From: Klebsormidium nitens
Lineage: Eukaryota > Streptophyta > Klebsormidiophyceae > Klebsormidiales > Klebsormidiaceae
Length of the DNA: 64,000 nucleotides
Direction of reading: 5' to 3'
Assembly: GCA_000708835.1 (NCBI GenBank)
Contig: DF237066.1
Span: forward strand, 125,005-189,004
The first letter of the stretch is position 1, and every line of letters begins with the position of its first letter. Below the pieces are notes generated by a model. That model searched no databases, was not told the origin of the DNA, and worked only from the letters and a program-made list of their open reading frames with translations. The translations under genes were made by a program, and so were the position numbers. This document shows positions 1 to 13,479 of this stretch, one piece after another.

Positions 1-2
1 AA

Positions 3-778
3 GGTTGCGAGGGTCTGAATGAGCCAACTTTCAAGTCCTCAAGTCTTGAGTTGCTGACTCTGTGGGCGATTGAGATTCTTAGTAAGAGAATGACAGTTGA
101 CCCGTCGCGCTTGGCAACTCTGGAGGGGGTGCAGGTAACCTTGAGACTTTGATATTACGGACTTCCAAGCTGGCGACGCTCAGCATTGGAATGACAGGCC
201 ATATGGATACCCTGGACTGCGAGGTGAGGTTGTCTTATCTGTCCCTAAGTAGGAGCAACTGGCAAATGCTAAGTAACAAGTACAGCACCTGCTAAGCAGA
301 TTCGGAGCCTCCAAGGAGTTCTGCGGCCCCATTGGAAAATGGCACTGGAAGAGAGCGAGCCGGCACACCTTTCAGCTTTCTTTGAGAAGGTCTCCACGAC
401 AGTCTCACGGCTGTTTCTTGGCAGTGTCATGGAACAGCTTAGACTGTCAGAAGAGTGCGACGACAGACTCTCAGCGGCTCCCGTTTGCATGAGTCCCTTG
501 AGCATCTCAGCCTCTCCCTGACCGACACCGACGATTTTGATAGCATTCGGCTATGATTTTGCGGTCAAGCCCTAATGTGGATATAGTGTACAAGTATGTA
601 TGTGGGACCTGGAACGGCCAATCTATGGCCTGATAGCAGTTCATTCCTTAGTCTGCAAAGAGACTTCCCCCACATTTGCTTTAGGTACATGGAGCCCAGC
701 CAGTTTGTTTCGGCAGCACACCTTGATAAGGCAGCAAGGTCACCAGAAGTTAGCGAGAAGCGCTCCTATGTGACGTAA
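3..778 (+). pseudogene. Decayed F-box/LRR gene, 3' part, cut by window edge
   Basis: I do not find an open frame, but translating short blocks in shifting frames gives a collinear match to the C-terminal half of the intact F-box/LRR protein at 43524-44969. Bases 3-150 read GCEGLNEPTFKSSSLELL (intact gene HCQGLEEPRFKAPSLQKL). Bases about 151-255 read a block ending LSLSRSNWQM (intact LGLSGRNWQM). Bases about 270-400 include LLSRFGASKEF (intact LLKRFGASKRF). The last block, to the TAA at 776-778, reads EPSQFVSAAHLDKAA (intact EPPQFVSSTHLLDIA). At least four frame changes and several stops separate the blocks, so it cannot make the protein. The N-terminal half lies outside the window. It is on the opposite strand from the intact gene, and neither shows introns. 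No poly(A) tract follows, so a processed origin is not supported. Confidence 0.85.
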
Positions 779-3706
779 GAGGTGCTTATTGGGACCATTA
801 AAATGCTAACTAGTTGTAGGTCAAGAATTTTCAAGGCCTTACAAGGCCTTTCGAATACAAGTTTCTGTTATTGATCAATACCTCAGTGAATTCTCTGAAT
901 GGTGTCCATGGCGCGTATGAGTCCATTCACCAAATAGTGTTCGATTTTATTATGGCTGTATCTCAGGACCCTCCCATGACATTGTAACTTGCACGATTAA
1001 ATGGACAGTGCGTTAGGCTTAATTTCAATGCCTGGGGTGTAGCGAACCCCTCCGTTATATATTATGGGCGGCAGGCCTGCACATAATAAAAATCGACTAC
1101 GCTGAATTGCCACACAAGTTGCTTGATGCCCGGCCTTGTCGGTCCATTTTAATGAGCACGCTTGAGTTTTTGGATTAGGCCTTTGAAAAGGATTGTGCGC
1201 CATCGACCTTTAAAATCCATGAAGTCAACGAATACTAAGCCCCACATGTGATGCCTCAGTGGTACGGGATGTATGTGTTAGCGTATACCAGGTAATGTTT
1301 TACTGTAGTATTATTGACCGAGTTTCCGCGGAGTTCCGCGGTATGGTAGATATAAGCGCGTTCCAGTACAATTGGCCCGTTTGGACGTGGCGGTATGTCC
1401 CGATTCTACGCATTGAATCTAGACCTCAAATGTTGGATGCGCCCAACCTGCAATTTGGAAATTTGCAATGGAGTTCGTTCAATCAGAGGTTGTTTCCAAC
1501 TTATGCGGTAGCTTGAATCGTTTATGCTAAAACACGCGCAAATCTTTTGCAAATTAGATGCAGTGGCTGTCATGGCTGAGACGGCCACTGCTCCTCTGCG
1601 CATCCCTTTTAAAATTACTAGAGTTGTGTAGTGCGCCAAGGCATGCAACGTTCCAACCCGGGCCGTTCCAATTGGTATTATGCAAGAACATGTATACATG
1701 CCATGTATACATGCCAGCTTCCAGCGAGTATACGACCATGTGGGCATACTAGTAATACTTGCGAATGTGACAGTGGACGGTACCACACGTACTATATTAA
1801 ACTAATAGAACATCAGCGTTAGTGTCAGTCTGTAGTACGTGACATACATCATGCACATGAACATGCAACTTGTGTACTTGCATATATGCAAATAATAGCA
1901 TATAGCTCTTGAGTCCCACCTTGCCATCACCAGCTTGATAATGGGAATTCAGCCGTTCGGGTATGCGGCTACCATTGAACATGAGCAGCAAAGTGGCAAC
2001 TTAGGGCAGTGTGGGCGACACTACAATATTTTGACTACTAAGCTTCTAATCGTCAAAACGCCCACACAATACTGCGACACTGCTATATAACTAAACCACT
2101 AGCAGGATTCCTCGGCCACATGTTTCCTCGGCCAGTCTGCCAGTGTCCTCGGCGCTTTCTTTCTTGTATACACATAACCAGCAAATGATCATCGGACGCA
2201 GTTTTGAGGCCCACGAAGTGACCATCACCACGTCGGATCCTTCTTGAAGTTCGCCAACAAGAGTCACACGGTACACCGGCTGCTCCGCACTAGTAGTACC
2301 TGCTAGCTTAAATGTATCTTCGTATCTTCAAGTCCTCTTCGAGTAATAAAGTTAGGTTCCACATAACACACATGATAACATAGATGCTCTGACTTATGTC
2401 TTGTGTGCCATAAACATGCCATAAAGGCAGCCAGAGGATGCAGCATGTGACTAAGAGCGATTGAATACACAAGCAGCTGGCTTACGCGCCGTCCAGGCGC
2501 CTAAGAGCCTAGCCATACAGCGACGATGGTCTCTTTTCGTACTCGCCGTAGCCAAATTGGCCATAGGCTTCTCATGGCATACATGTATGAGTTGTGTGTG
2601 TCTTGATCTTAGAGCTGCTATATCTTGGGCTATGCTCGACTCTACCAGCTATGATCTAAGTACTATCGACTCGACATTGACGTGCAGGGCGTCGACCGGA
2701 ATGCCGGGTGAGCGCTCCTCTTGCGGTCCTCGGACCAATGAGAACGCTTCAAACAAGATTGAGAAGATAAGTATGGACCTGGTACAGGATTTCAGCTGGA
2801 GCCACAGTGTACAAAGCTGTACGCAAACAGGACGCAAACCGTAGATGAAAAGCTGGCCAGCCTGGCACTCTTGCACTCTTAGAGTCGGATCTTAGAGTAA
2901 TCCGGTCACAAATTACCTACAAGGTTCAGTATCCTGATCAGGGCCCGGTGGCCCACACTAGGCCACGTCCTTCCACGTGGAAGACTCACCTTGGTCCCCA
3001 GCCCATGTCGAGTTCGCGACAGGCTCTGGATTACGGATGTGTACGAGCTGGGTCATGTCTTCATCATCATGACGTCAATACATACGTCCCCGACGTATGC
3101 GGCTGCCCGCCCGGAACTGGACTCTGTACGTGTAACTACGTACTACCTATCCTATGTTGCGTGCTGCTTGCGGAAAGTCAACGAGCCTTGCCGGAATCGT
3201 ACTGAAGCGTACTTGTTTGCTGCAGAGCTACTAACTCACGGAGGCTCTTACTGGTCCTTCCCACTCTTGTCAGAATCTAAACTCAGTAGTAGTCAGTACT
3301 AGTCAGTAGGTCGTACCGTCGCACCGGTGTGCGTTATCATACCCGGATCCAGCCGCGATTCCAGGGAGTCATAAACAAGCGCACTGTGCACTGTGCACAC
3401 AGCTGCACGGGCCACTGTACATGTACACGATCCAGTGCTCACTCGGTCCACTGGGTACATCAGTCTGAAATTAAAGTGAGGCGGAAAACCGCCGCCTTGA
3501 ACACTGAAGTAATACTAGGTAGTGACTAGTACTAGGTAGTAGAGGCACTTTGCGAACAGATTAGGTAGTCGTATCCAAAAGCTGAGCGGTCGTTCAAAAG
3601 GTGCGGCACTAATTGAAGCTCCGGAGGGCTCCGCAAACTCCCCACAAGCCCCGTCGGTTTTGGGGCGCGCCCATTCGCAACTTGAATTTGAGAGCAGGCA
3701 AGAATA
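779..3706. other. Intergenic stretch, no gene recognised
   Basis: Only short spurious frames are present. A local direct repeat of a 13-bp ATGTATACATGCC unit lies near 1690-1715. Repeats of CTAGGTAGT cluster near 3515-3540, about 170 bp before the start of the next gene. I see no RNA gene or mobile element here. Confidence 0.5.
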
Positions 3707-5146
3707 ATGGCGGCCTGGCCTTGGCAAGCTAAGCCCGGGATCCACCAAAAGCTGGCATGGTGCGCATGGCTGACCATCATGGCGTTCTTCGCCATTGCCT
3801 CGCTGGCGACGTTCTGGACCGCGGTAAGGCAGCGGGCGCGGCCGGTGAGGGTCACCTTCTTTGATCGCAAGGAGCAGCTCTACTTGCCTGACGTCCAAAT
3901 CTGCCTTCTGGACGGCAATCGGGGAGAACCTGAAGGTGACCTCACTTCGCAGAATAGATTGAGTGAGGCGCTGCCGGGGGACTATGTGCTGGACGCCGTT
4001 GGCAGGGCCCGTTTATTGGCTGATAAGAAGCCACTGCCCCAAACATATAACATCACCATAAAGACATTGCTGGCGGGAGTAGGCGTCGACCCTGATGCTG
4101 ATCCTAGCAACAAGACCGCTGAGCTTTATTATTCGAATTTTTGTGACCCAGATGTCACCACCCGGGTTCGGAGCCGATTTGTGGAAACGGACGAAATTTG
4201 GGAAGACCATCGGGGCTTTGAGTATATGACCAAAGCAGATGAGAACCTTTGGGATCTCAGTCCGAATAAGACCATTCCCTACTTCTATAGCCTCCCCCGC
4301 GATAGCAACGACCTTCCAAGGAAATCCAAACTGGATTACACAAGCCAGGAATTTGCAGTTGTCCTTTCACAGGCTTCACCGGACGAAAACCAGACGGGGT
4401 ATTTATCTCCATTTGGAGTTCTGGAAGGAGACAACTCCAACCAAGGATCCATTTCAGGGGTGGTCATTGGAGCATTTCCATATACTGCCTGTATGACATT
4501 CTTCGTGTCCCTATGCCCAAAACAGCGGCAAGACATTCTGTCACGGGCAGGTGCTCCTATTGTTCTCTCCTTGAACGGCACTGGCCCTAACTTCAAATAT
4601 TTTGGGGTCTCCATTGGTCAGCACGACTATGGCGCTCCTCTTTATGCTGACGGCCTTGACATTGTTTACCAGAAGGCAAATTTGAACTCAACCCTGAATT
4701 TGGTAGTCACCCCTCGTTACAACAAGCCTATCTTGAGCCTCTTCCAGTTGCTCAGAATCGAGAAGCTGCCAGTGTTCAGCTGGTATTCATACAGCCTGGG
4801 TTCGGTCCTACCGACTTCAAATCAGGGGCAGCCATCTAGGCCGGGAAACGAGACAATCAATTTCACTTTTACTCTCGAAATCTCGCTCTCAAGTAAAGGA
4901 GTCGAGCATGTAGTGGCGCAAGAACCCCTTTTCGGAGTCTTTGGCACCATTGGAGGTCTGTGGACCTATGTTCCCCTGCTCTTCGGTCTTCTCTATGCTG
5001 CCACGCCCAGTGAATTGCAGCCTACATGGGCCTGGGAGAAGGCAGCCTGTTTGGTCCCCTCCCGTTGCCGGAAGGTGCTTGGGAAAGCGAAGGAAGAAAC
5101 AGACGTCGGGAAAGCGGAGGGCACACCAGGGCCGGAGAAGGTTTGA
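3707..5146 (+). CDS. Two-membrane-span glycoprotein of unknown function (family member 1)
   Basis: A 479-residue intronless frame starts at ATG 3707, the first ATG before the hydrophobic segment. A short basic N-terminus is followed by a membrane span at about residues 15-39. Then comes a ~370-residue region with eight N-glycosylation sequons (NIT, NKT, NKT, NQT, NGT, NST, NET, NFT) and a few cysteines, and a second span at about 409-434 (FGTIGGLWTYVPLLFGLLY). The tail is short and charged. The layout implies both termini in the cytosol and one large lumenal or extracellular domain. After the first span it carries FDRKEQLYLPDVQIC, echoed by FDRKTPVALPDLAF in the gene at 16484-17554. The topology and the GG-containing second span recall DEG/ENaC channels, but I cannot assign it to any family by sequence. 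Function unknown. Confidence 0.75.
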   Translation: MAAWPWQAKPGIHQKLAWCAWLTIMAFFAIASLATFWTAVRQRARPVRVTFFDRKEQLYLPDVQICLLDGNRGEPEGDLTSQNRLSEALPGDYVLDAVGRARLLADKKPLPQTYNITIKTLLAGVGVDPDADPSNKTAELYYSNFCDPDVTTRVRSRFVETDEIWEDHRGFEYMTKADENLWDLSPNKTIPYFYSLPRDSNDLPRKSKLDYTSQEFAVVLSQASPDENQTGYLSPFGVLEGDNSNQGSISGVVIGAFPYTACMTFFVSLCPKQRQDILSRAGAPIVLSLNGTGPNFKYFGVSIGQHDYGAPLYADGLDIVYQKANLNSTLNLVVTPRYNKPILSLFQLLRIEKLPVFSWYSYSLGSVLPTSNQGQPSRPGNETINFTFTLEISLSSKGVEHVVAQEPLFGVFGTIGGLWTYVPLLFGLLYAATPSELQPTWAWEKAACLVPSRCRKVLGKAKEETDVGKAEGTPGPEKV

Positions 5147-7996
5147 AGCTTCGTTCTTGGGACCGGGTTTACATGTACTAAGGTGAGAAACCTGATTGAT
5201 CTCCGGGATTTGGGAATTGTGAGATTGTGAGTCTGGAAGGTATCAAAGCTTTCCTTTGGCAGGTCCTGTGGCAGTTTGCTTGCAAAGCTCTTGGTTTTGG
5301 TAAAAGCAGGGACTTGGTGGTTGGTTCCTGCTGAAATTGCTGAGGTCAGGCACAAGATTTCTTCTTTTGGGTTTAAAAGAGGGCTACGTATTTTAGGTCA
5401 GAAAGTGACATGTGAATGGGCAGTAGAAGTCGTAGCCGGCGCCGTCCACTTGATGATAGTAAGTCTTTAACTAAAAAGTCGTGTGCCTCGATCACATGCA
5501 AGATAAAGTGTCAAGCTTTTCTCCCTCTGTAGGGAAGACTGCGTTTCTCGTCAGCCTTATTTTCAAGAGCCTACCAGAATCTTCAAATGAAGACGTCAGG
5601 CCAAGAGTTCTGTCATCAAAAATAAGATCTGTAGATTTGACATCATTTCAAACCCTTCTCGCTATTGATCGACGGCTTCGATGAGTCGTTTAGTTGACTC
5701 CCCACAAGCGAGTTGGTGCGTGTAAGATTTCGAGAGTGGGGACCAGAATCCAGCAGTGTGCCTTGGTTGGAAAGCTGAAACTGCAAACGAAAAGCAGGAC
5801 CTATGAGTGAACGGCTTTTCTTGACGTACTAAGAATATCCCCCAGATTACCAACCACTTAACATCCTCTTTGCGGCAAAAGCTTGACTCTGAACACAGCT
5901 CAGCGACTCTCTTTGTCCTGCAGGGACCTGGATGTTTATCATGGAAGGAAAGAGCAGTCGTTGCGTCAAAAGTTGTACGATTTGGATATCGACCTAGTAG
6001 GGCCCAGACTTGATGGCACTTGCCGGGCTCCATTATGTACACCTAGTAGCTGAACAGAAGTACGTCTGGTATTTGGATTGCTATTAGCGTCAAAAATTCG
6101 TTTGGTAGGCCGAAGTGTAAGTTGCTCGGCCAGGATACAGTTCATGTAGAAAAGTCCAGACTTAATTTCTAGGTAGTATGTGTTGTATGTTCTCTTGAAA
6201 GAGGCGACAACTGTTCTTTTACCTTCTTCTGCGAGTTTCGAACAACTTTTAGAATGTCAGAATGGTTTGGCTTGTAGGACGACCTTTCTCACTAATGACC
6301 AACCGGTTGAAAAAGCACGTGGGCACACTAGCTTAATAGTCAGGGTGATAAGCTTTTAGAAAATCACAGGATTATGTAGCACGATTCGCTCTGTTTGCTA
6401 GGTGCCAGTGGCAATGCACGTGGTAGAATAGAACCGTCGTGTTAATAGATTGTACTAGTTGAAACCTACTAGTTTGATTTTACAAGGATACCTCCCTGCA
6501 AGACTTCCAATGTGATAAAACAATGTTTGCTAGCTAGCCTAATTTCACTTGCTGCCAGGCGGCACTCCACACGGCGGAGCTTCTTACGTTCTGCAACTTT
6601 CGGTCAATAATGGAGTTTCAGCTCATGTCGCATATGATCGCTGCAAAAGTTGTATATACTCAAATGACTTCACATGCTTGTTTGATTCATGCTTGCTGAT
6701 GTCAGATAAGTGTCCGCTGAGACGATTGAAACTCATGATTGTTCTGCTGTTAAAACTCGTGATTGTTCTGCTGTTAATAAGACCTTCAGATCTCCGGTCT
6801 CGTCTGCACGACCCACTTTTGTCGTTGCTGTCCATGACGTCACTGTTGGCGCCCACCAGTCTGTGTCGCCGAAAACGCCCATGCCGGCATAACCCGGACC
6901 CAGGCGTCTCGGCGACCGGCCAGCGACAGCCATGTTCGTTCTGGCTATCGTTGGCTGCCCTGAATCCATTTACGCTGTACGTCCCGTGCACTGGACTCTC
7001 CTTTGTCCTTTCCGAGGACGTCCAAGACAGTGCTGCATTGCCGAAAAATTGGAGCCCTAGTCCCACCTGATGCAAATTCGTGGGGTGGTACGAACAGAGC
7101 ACGTCAAAGCTCTGACGCCCTCACATGGCTCTCGGTTTAGCGCATGAAGATTTGCACTTCAGAAGGTTCTCTTTCCTGGAGCCAAGTTTTCCGAAACCGA
7201 GACTGGTGAGTAGGTGAAGGCCACAATGCTGTGCCGCTGACTGGACTCCCCGGACGTCATGCACACAGGAAGGTTTGGCCGCTATTCAGGTTCGATAACC
7301 AGACTTTAGTCTGGTTCTTTGACCAATAACCGCTTTATAGCCATGTTCATAACCAAGTTACTGCTTGAGTCTGGTCATTGGACAATCAACCAGCTTCGAA
7401 CCAGCCCGTAACCGACTATGGTTATTCGCCGAAAAACCCTGTGCCACTCGGTTTGCTGCTTGCATTCTTCCTTGGGCCGGTGGACAGGAGCAGGGCCGAT
7501 GTATACCTGCCGCAATCATGAGGACTCAATCGAAGTCGCTGATAAGGACGAGACGCCGCACGCTCACCGCACATTGAGGTCGTCGACTGCAGGATGCAGT
7601 CACTTGGTTTGCAGAGCTGCATAAGAAGCCTGCCAGTGATCGCAGAACAGTAAGTGTTAGGCTCGCGTGAAAGCGTCACGTCCGCGCGGCCGGCTATTCA
7701 GGAACTGCGTTTTCCGGTTGCGCTTCGGGATAAAAGGTCGTTGACTTTTCGCAGCTTGCAGGGCGCAGCACTGCGGGTTACATACAGACCCGGGCCGGGA
7801 CAGGATACGAGCAATCATGTGACGTATGCCTGGGCGTCGTGATGCAGTGGCTCAGTTAACCGCAATTGGCTTTACGTTTAGAGCAAAGTTCTTTCGTGTA
7901 GCTACTACTATGATAAGCTCCGCATAAGAAGAATGATGTTAACACTAAAAACCTGAATCCAACATACACCTGCTGCTCCACACCCAGCTCGCCATA
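5147..7996. other. Intergenic stretch, nothing recognised
   Basis: No frame with convincing coding character is seen. A short tandem pair of GATTGTTCTGCTGTTAA-type units lies near 6735-6780. Nothing else stands out. Confidence 0.4.
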
Positions 7997-7997
7997 A

Positions 7998-8184
7998 CTC
8001 TCAAGAAAGATAATAATAAGCCACGATAATAATAAGCTCCGGCTAACACTGAAATCCGTAACCTTAAAAGATACCTGCTCCGCACCCGTACCCACCCTAA
8101 CCACCAAGCTAACCCTACCCGTCTACCCGTCCCAGGGCTGTTACCTTATTATTATCTCGGCTTACTATTATCTTTCTTGAGTTT
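7998..8184. mobile_element. Miniature inverted-repeat element, copy A of a G-rich-core family
   Basis: About 38-bp imperfect terminal inverted repeats (left from about 8001, right ending about 8180) each contain two direct copies of GATAATAATAAG behind TCAAGAAAGA. The interior, read on the minus strand, is rich in GGGT and GGTTAGGGTGGG runs and matches the interior of the element at 52871-53054. No coding capacity, so non-autonomous if mobile. Target duplication is not evident. Confidence 0.65.
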
Positions 8185-11100
8185 CATCAGCTCGCCCCCT
8201 ACCTATCACGAGCCGTCTCAGTAATACAATCTGAGCTGATCATAAATTGGACATAGACCAGTCTATGGAGCGGGCAGGGACGATCCCCCCGGGTGGACCC
8301 CGCAGCAAATCAAGTTCTGCGACGGCCGGCAAAAGAGTGCCTTCGGCGCCCTCAGCCGGGTCGCCTTTACTATGGGGCACATTCGTGCGCCTGGTTTGGT
8401 GTGATCGTCGTGCTAAACACAAAGTGTTGACACAGGGCTTTTGAAAACCTGGCATTGTATTGATTGAATTAGAGCTCTTGTGCGGGAATACAAGTGACGG
8501 ACAGGTGACTTTGAAGTGCAATGTCACGCGTGTTCGTGCACACTTCTTAGGTTCCGCCGTTGTAATTCGTAAGAAAATACGGTGCGAAGTCCAGACAGAG
8601 GACCATCCGACCATATTACGAAGCCGGTTCCCGCTGAGAGACGTACGAAGGCGCAGTGCCGAATACAGGCACCGTTACTCCGGGTCTACAGTGATTCATG
8701 TATTGCTCTGACTCTTTCCATACAGCGAATCCTTGTCCAGATAAGATCAGAATTTGATCCAACCCGTCCCGAGCTGCTCGAGTCAGCGCTTTCAGTCTCT
8801 GTTCAAGGAGTACAACAAGAGGTATCCGGAGTCAAATGAGGAATTCTGCAACGTAGCGAGTGAGGCCTCGGTCGGTGTGGATGCGACGTCCGCAAGTTCT
8901 CAAGCACTGAAACTGCCAGTGTTAAACGCCTTGCCTGAGACTTGGAATGAGCAGCGCTTCGGAAAAATGCTCACTTATGCTAATGCTCACAAGCGTCGCG
9001 CCAAATGCTTATCAAATGCGGGGATTCAGGTTAAGATTCCGTGAAGTTGAACAACGTACGTACCCCGATGATTCCCGGCTGTTCTGAGACCGAGTGTTTG
9101 TGAATGGAGTGGGAACTGCTTCCTGGGTTCGAAGATTTCATGCTGCGCCCCGAAGCAGGATCTGGGTCGTCAAAGGTTGAGAATTCGGTTAGTAAAGAAG
9201 GTCGAGGACAAACGAAAACTGGTGGGGCGAGAAGAAACGGTGTCGAAAGCATGTCGAGAGGTCGGAATAGAGGCTTACTTCAAAGCATGCGGTTTCGAAG
9301 AGGGAAAAAGATGGTCAGCCCCCCACGTCGACTCCCACGACGACTGAGCTCCGACTTTCATGAAAGGGTTAAAGCGCCCCCTCTTCACATCCTGTACTTT
9401 TCACGATTTTCACAATGCCGTTGTGAACCGTGATTCGTTTGGAGCAAGCGTCTCCTTGGGCGAAACTGTTTGCAAGGCCTTTCTTGGCGTCTGTATCGCC
9501 GGACTACTGCTTCCGTTCCACTTGTTCCGTTCCTTTCCGGTCGGACGCACCGACCGCAATTCCTAGGCGACAACGCACATCTCCTTAAGCAAGAGCGCCG
9601 CCGGGGCGACCTCTTCGGGCCGCCGCTTTTTGCAGAGCAAGGCGGCCTCGCTGAACGCTCATAGGAGCTTCAGCCACGTGGCAGGCTCAGGGCGCAGCCC
9701 CTGCCCTGCCCATGTGGCATTTGCTGTCGCCACTCAGACGGCCCGGTAGGCCAGGAGCGGGGTCTTTTCAATGCACCCCGTGAGAAGCCCTGCGCAGACG
9801 AGCCCCGCAGCCCTGCTGACGTCAGCATGACACTTCCTCAACGCTTCGGCCCCCCTTTTCCGTCACGACCCCACCTTTCTCGAGGCCGGGATCTCCATAC
9901 ATGATTTGACGCTGCATGACAACAGTTGCGGCGCAGACGGTTCAACTCCGAGCGATCCCCGGCACGCATCCTTTTTGCTTCCTGCCCAGCTCTCAGAGTT
10001 TCACGTGATTGCACTGAGTCTGCGGAATAGCTCAGTAGCCATTGTCAATTGCAGTCTGCTCTTGGGTTGACGCTGGCAAGCCATTCCGGCATCGTCTGCG
10101 GACCCTCCGGCCCTTCCGAATCGCGCTTTTCAGCTCCCCCTCTCCGGCTGGAGTTGGCGACTGTGTATCCAATCTCTACTTTAACCCTGCTGACGTCACA
10201 TCCGCGCAACGAACCTCTGCGAGGCGCCCTTCTGCGGCAATTCAACTGCCAAGGCGGGCCTTTTCTCCATCAGATTGCACGCTGATTGCAACGGCGGTGC
10301 TGTTCCTGTGCGCTCCCTCGATATCTGGCCGTCCGCTGCTCTGTTGAAACGTCTGCAGCCGTCCGTTTTCTGAGAATCTCTTCTTTTGAGAATCCACAGA
10401 CCGCTGACAGCATCAATTCGTAAGCACTTGGATCCGTTGAAACACTTTCACAAGCCACTGCCGGTGCATGGGCTGCCGCTTTGACGATCGAAGGGCAGTG
10501 TGGCAGCGGCAGAGTGTATTCGGTCCGGCTGCAGAACAGAGGCGCTGTTTTAGACATGATGTACTAACCCATGGCTGCCTTGACATGGTTCAGATGGAGT
10601 TTTCAATTATTGATTGACACCGGACTTGGTGTTGTAAGTGAAAGTATGACGGTAGGGAAAGCAGCGCAGGCCTCCGCAACCGGAAAACGACATCTCTCTG
10701 GAGGAAGGATGTGTTGATGCTCAAATTTGCAGGTGCAGAGGCTCTCACGCACGTCGGTCGTTCGACCAAAATGGTGGCAGCCAGCATTTAGTTTCTTCAA
10801 GATCAAAGCTACGGGTGATCTCGTAACTAACTTAGCCGCTTTCGTTTGATATTTGACGGCTTCTGCCTTCGTATATCAACTCTTACACTCTCATCTGTGT
10901 CTCTGCTCAGTGTGCCTCTACCAACCGAGCTACGACTACGCCAAGTTCAACACAACTAAGAACTCGGGCAGGATCGAGACCCCGTCTTCCCAATGCTCAG
11001 CTTTTGAACCTACCTAGCGTCGCAAATTTTTTGCAGCACTAGTCATCCAATTCATGATTCGGGTTCCCACTCCTTTGCTTCTCCTCCGACGCAGTCATTC

Positions 11101-11527
11101 TCGTCATCAACGACTTCGAGCCGGGTCTGCCGACCTGGTTTGGCGTAAGTAGCGTAATCTCTTATCAGCCCCTCTCTTCGATAAAATATTGCACCTGGAA
11201 CTCTCATCCGAGCCCCTTTCCAACCGCCCCTTGTCCGTTGTGCAATAAAACCAGGACTTGTGCACGGGGGCCCAACCGAGAAGGGCAGACTGATCCGCCA
11301 ACTCTCTGTAACGGCTCGAACGCTCTCAAGCCGTCAAGTGGCACCACGGACGTGGACAGCTTTAGCTTCAGCTCGACTTCCTCTCCAAGCAGACCCAGTG
11401 GACCCAGCCACGTGGCAGCGGCGGGAGTTGAACCGAGTCACCGGCTCCCGCTTGGAGGGCGACACCAACGCGCGTTGCCCTGGTAAGGGATCCCCCAGAT
11501 GCCACGTGATATTCTCTTTGTGCAGGC

Positions 11528-11700
11528 GGAAATGTGTTGCTGAATCCGATGAGCGATCTGCGTTATTCTTCTTTTGGGCGGTCAGTGGGCATGTGTTGCT
11601 GACTCCTGAATCGAGAAGCGACCTGCTTTCGTTTTTCTTCTGGGCGGGTCTGGTACTTTGTTGCTGATTGCTGAATTCTATGAGCGGTGGGCGGTCGGCC
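11528..11700. repeat. Tandem repeat, about three ~60-65-bp units
   Basis: Diverged units start with TGTTGCTGA near 11535, 11594 and 11659, followed by GAGCGAYCTGC-like and TTCTTCTTTTGGGCGG-like segments. The units are in the same orientation. No gene is recognised around them. Confidence 0.55.
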
Positions 11701-13479
11701 GGTATGCCCGCTTGCACAATCGTCCCGCCAGCCGGCCAAAGAGTTGCATTGTGTTGTAACTGATAAGAACAAAGGGTTCTCGATCCGGGCATTTCTTTCG
11801 CACTTGCTTCTCACCGGCCTACGCTCTTTGCAAAGCGAATGTCAGCTCAAAAGCACTTCGAAGCTCACACGCGAAGCTGTTGAGCCCCTTGTGACGGGCT
11901 AATCTGAAAGACCTGGCTCCGAAAAACCTACCAATTGGAATTAGTGACTCGAGCAACTTGTGGCGGGCAGACAACTCACCCGCGTCGTACTGGGAGCTTT
12001 TTCTTTCTGGCACGCCCGGCACGAACTCCTCTATACCCGCTGCGCCCGCCCTCCGCGGCCGTTCCACACCCCCAAAACCCCCGATCCGCCACCGGTCTTC
12101 AAAACTCTCCCTCTTTAGCAGCACTCCCGGCGCCCTCTTCTTCGGCCCTCGCTCTAGTTTTGCGCCGGGCGACCGCGGACTGGGACGGGGCATCCTGTCG
12201 CAGCTGCTTCTCGGGCCGATTCGAGAGGTGCTGTAAACCGCCCGGTGACTTTGGCAGCGGCAAGGCCTCCCCCTAGAGCTGCTTCCCGGGCCGTGGGGAG
12301 AGGCCCTGTAACGGGGCGGGTAAAATATGGCTTCCGGCGATTACTGAGGCCTTGGAGCGGGGAGTGGTGCTTGGGGTGGGGATGCGCGAAGGGCTGTTCT
12401 CAGGTCGGGGTTGAGAGCAGGAGAACCGGGGTTTGGTGGTTCACCTGAAGAGGGATAGAACTCCGACAGACTAGGTATAGTTACAGATTAGATATGTCAC
12501 GCTGGACGGGTGACGTATTTTGGGAATTTCTGGTAAGCGGGTGGGGAGCATATGGATTTTTAAGGGTCAGGTTTTCATACTTAGGGTAGGAGCTCACTGT
12601 CTCCAGAGCTTGCGATCTCTTAAGTGTAGGAAACATGAAACAGGAGACAGCGGTTCAACTCCAGCCTCACTGAACGGATGGAGAGATAACATGGACTTTC
12701 GGCGAGCCCTCTTGGCTAGAAGCCTAGAGAACCGACGGCTAACTCTGACGGAGAGACCGTTTAATTCAGACCGTCGTTTTGAAGGGTCAGATTTGAGGGG
12801 GGTCATCGAAATTGATCGGAAGGGTTCCACCTTCTCCTTCCAGCCCTTCTCACGCCAGGTGAAACGGTGGTACGACGGAACTAGTGGGCAGGATGCAAAA
12901 CGAAGGGAAGGTTTTGGTCCACCTCTTTGCGGAACAATCAGGAGACGTGAAAGCTCATTGCAAAGGATCGGGGCCTCTGCAATCTCAGAAGTGCTTGAAT
13001 CGGCTATGCTGAAACGTTCGCGGGGGTTTCGTCCGTGAAATTGAAGCACGGAAAGTAAAAGAAGCTTAGTATAAATCCTCGTCCTTTGTGTCGCTCAGAA
13101 CGACTTGGATCGAAGCACGCCAGCAAACCCGTACGATGGCGGATCTGATCTGCTCCACACCTGAACGAAAAAGTTTCAAAAAGTATCTGTCTGTGATACC
13201 TAATTCAAAAGGGTCGTCCGCAAATTCTAGCGACAGGATATGCTTACAACGAAAGTATCTTCCTTCTCGCACTCCTGCCCCGAAGTGGAACGCAACGGGC
13301 TGAAGAAGTGACGCAAGTACTTGCCAGTCAGGAGGGCGGGAGCCTCCACTTCTCCATGTAGGGGGCTGCTTTCAGGGCCGTTTCTTGAATTGTCGAAGTC
13401 CCTTCTAGCCGACGGCGGAGTGGGAATCTTGGACACGGACAATATTGCCTCCGGATGCGCCTGTCCAGCGTCCGAATCG

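Noticed and set aside
8085-8130. CCCTAA/TTAGGG words as interstitial telomere sequence
   Set aside because: Too irregular, and they form the core of a fold-back element that recurs at 52.9 kb.
11398-11480. B-box-like GGTTCAACTCC on the minus strand as a tRNA gene
   Set aside because: No acceptor or anticodon stem can be paired around it.
12520-13038. 172-codon plus-strand frame
   Set aside because: No motif, GC-rich surroundings, and an equally long frame on the opposite strand (12594-13049). Chance is likely.
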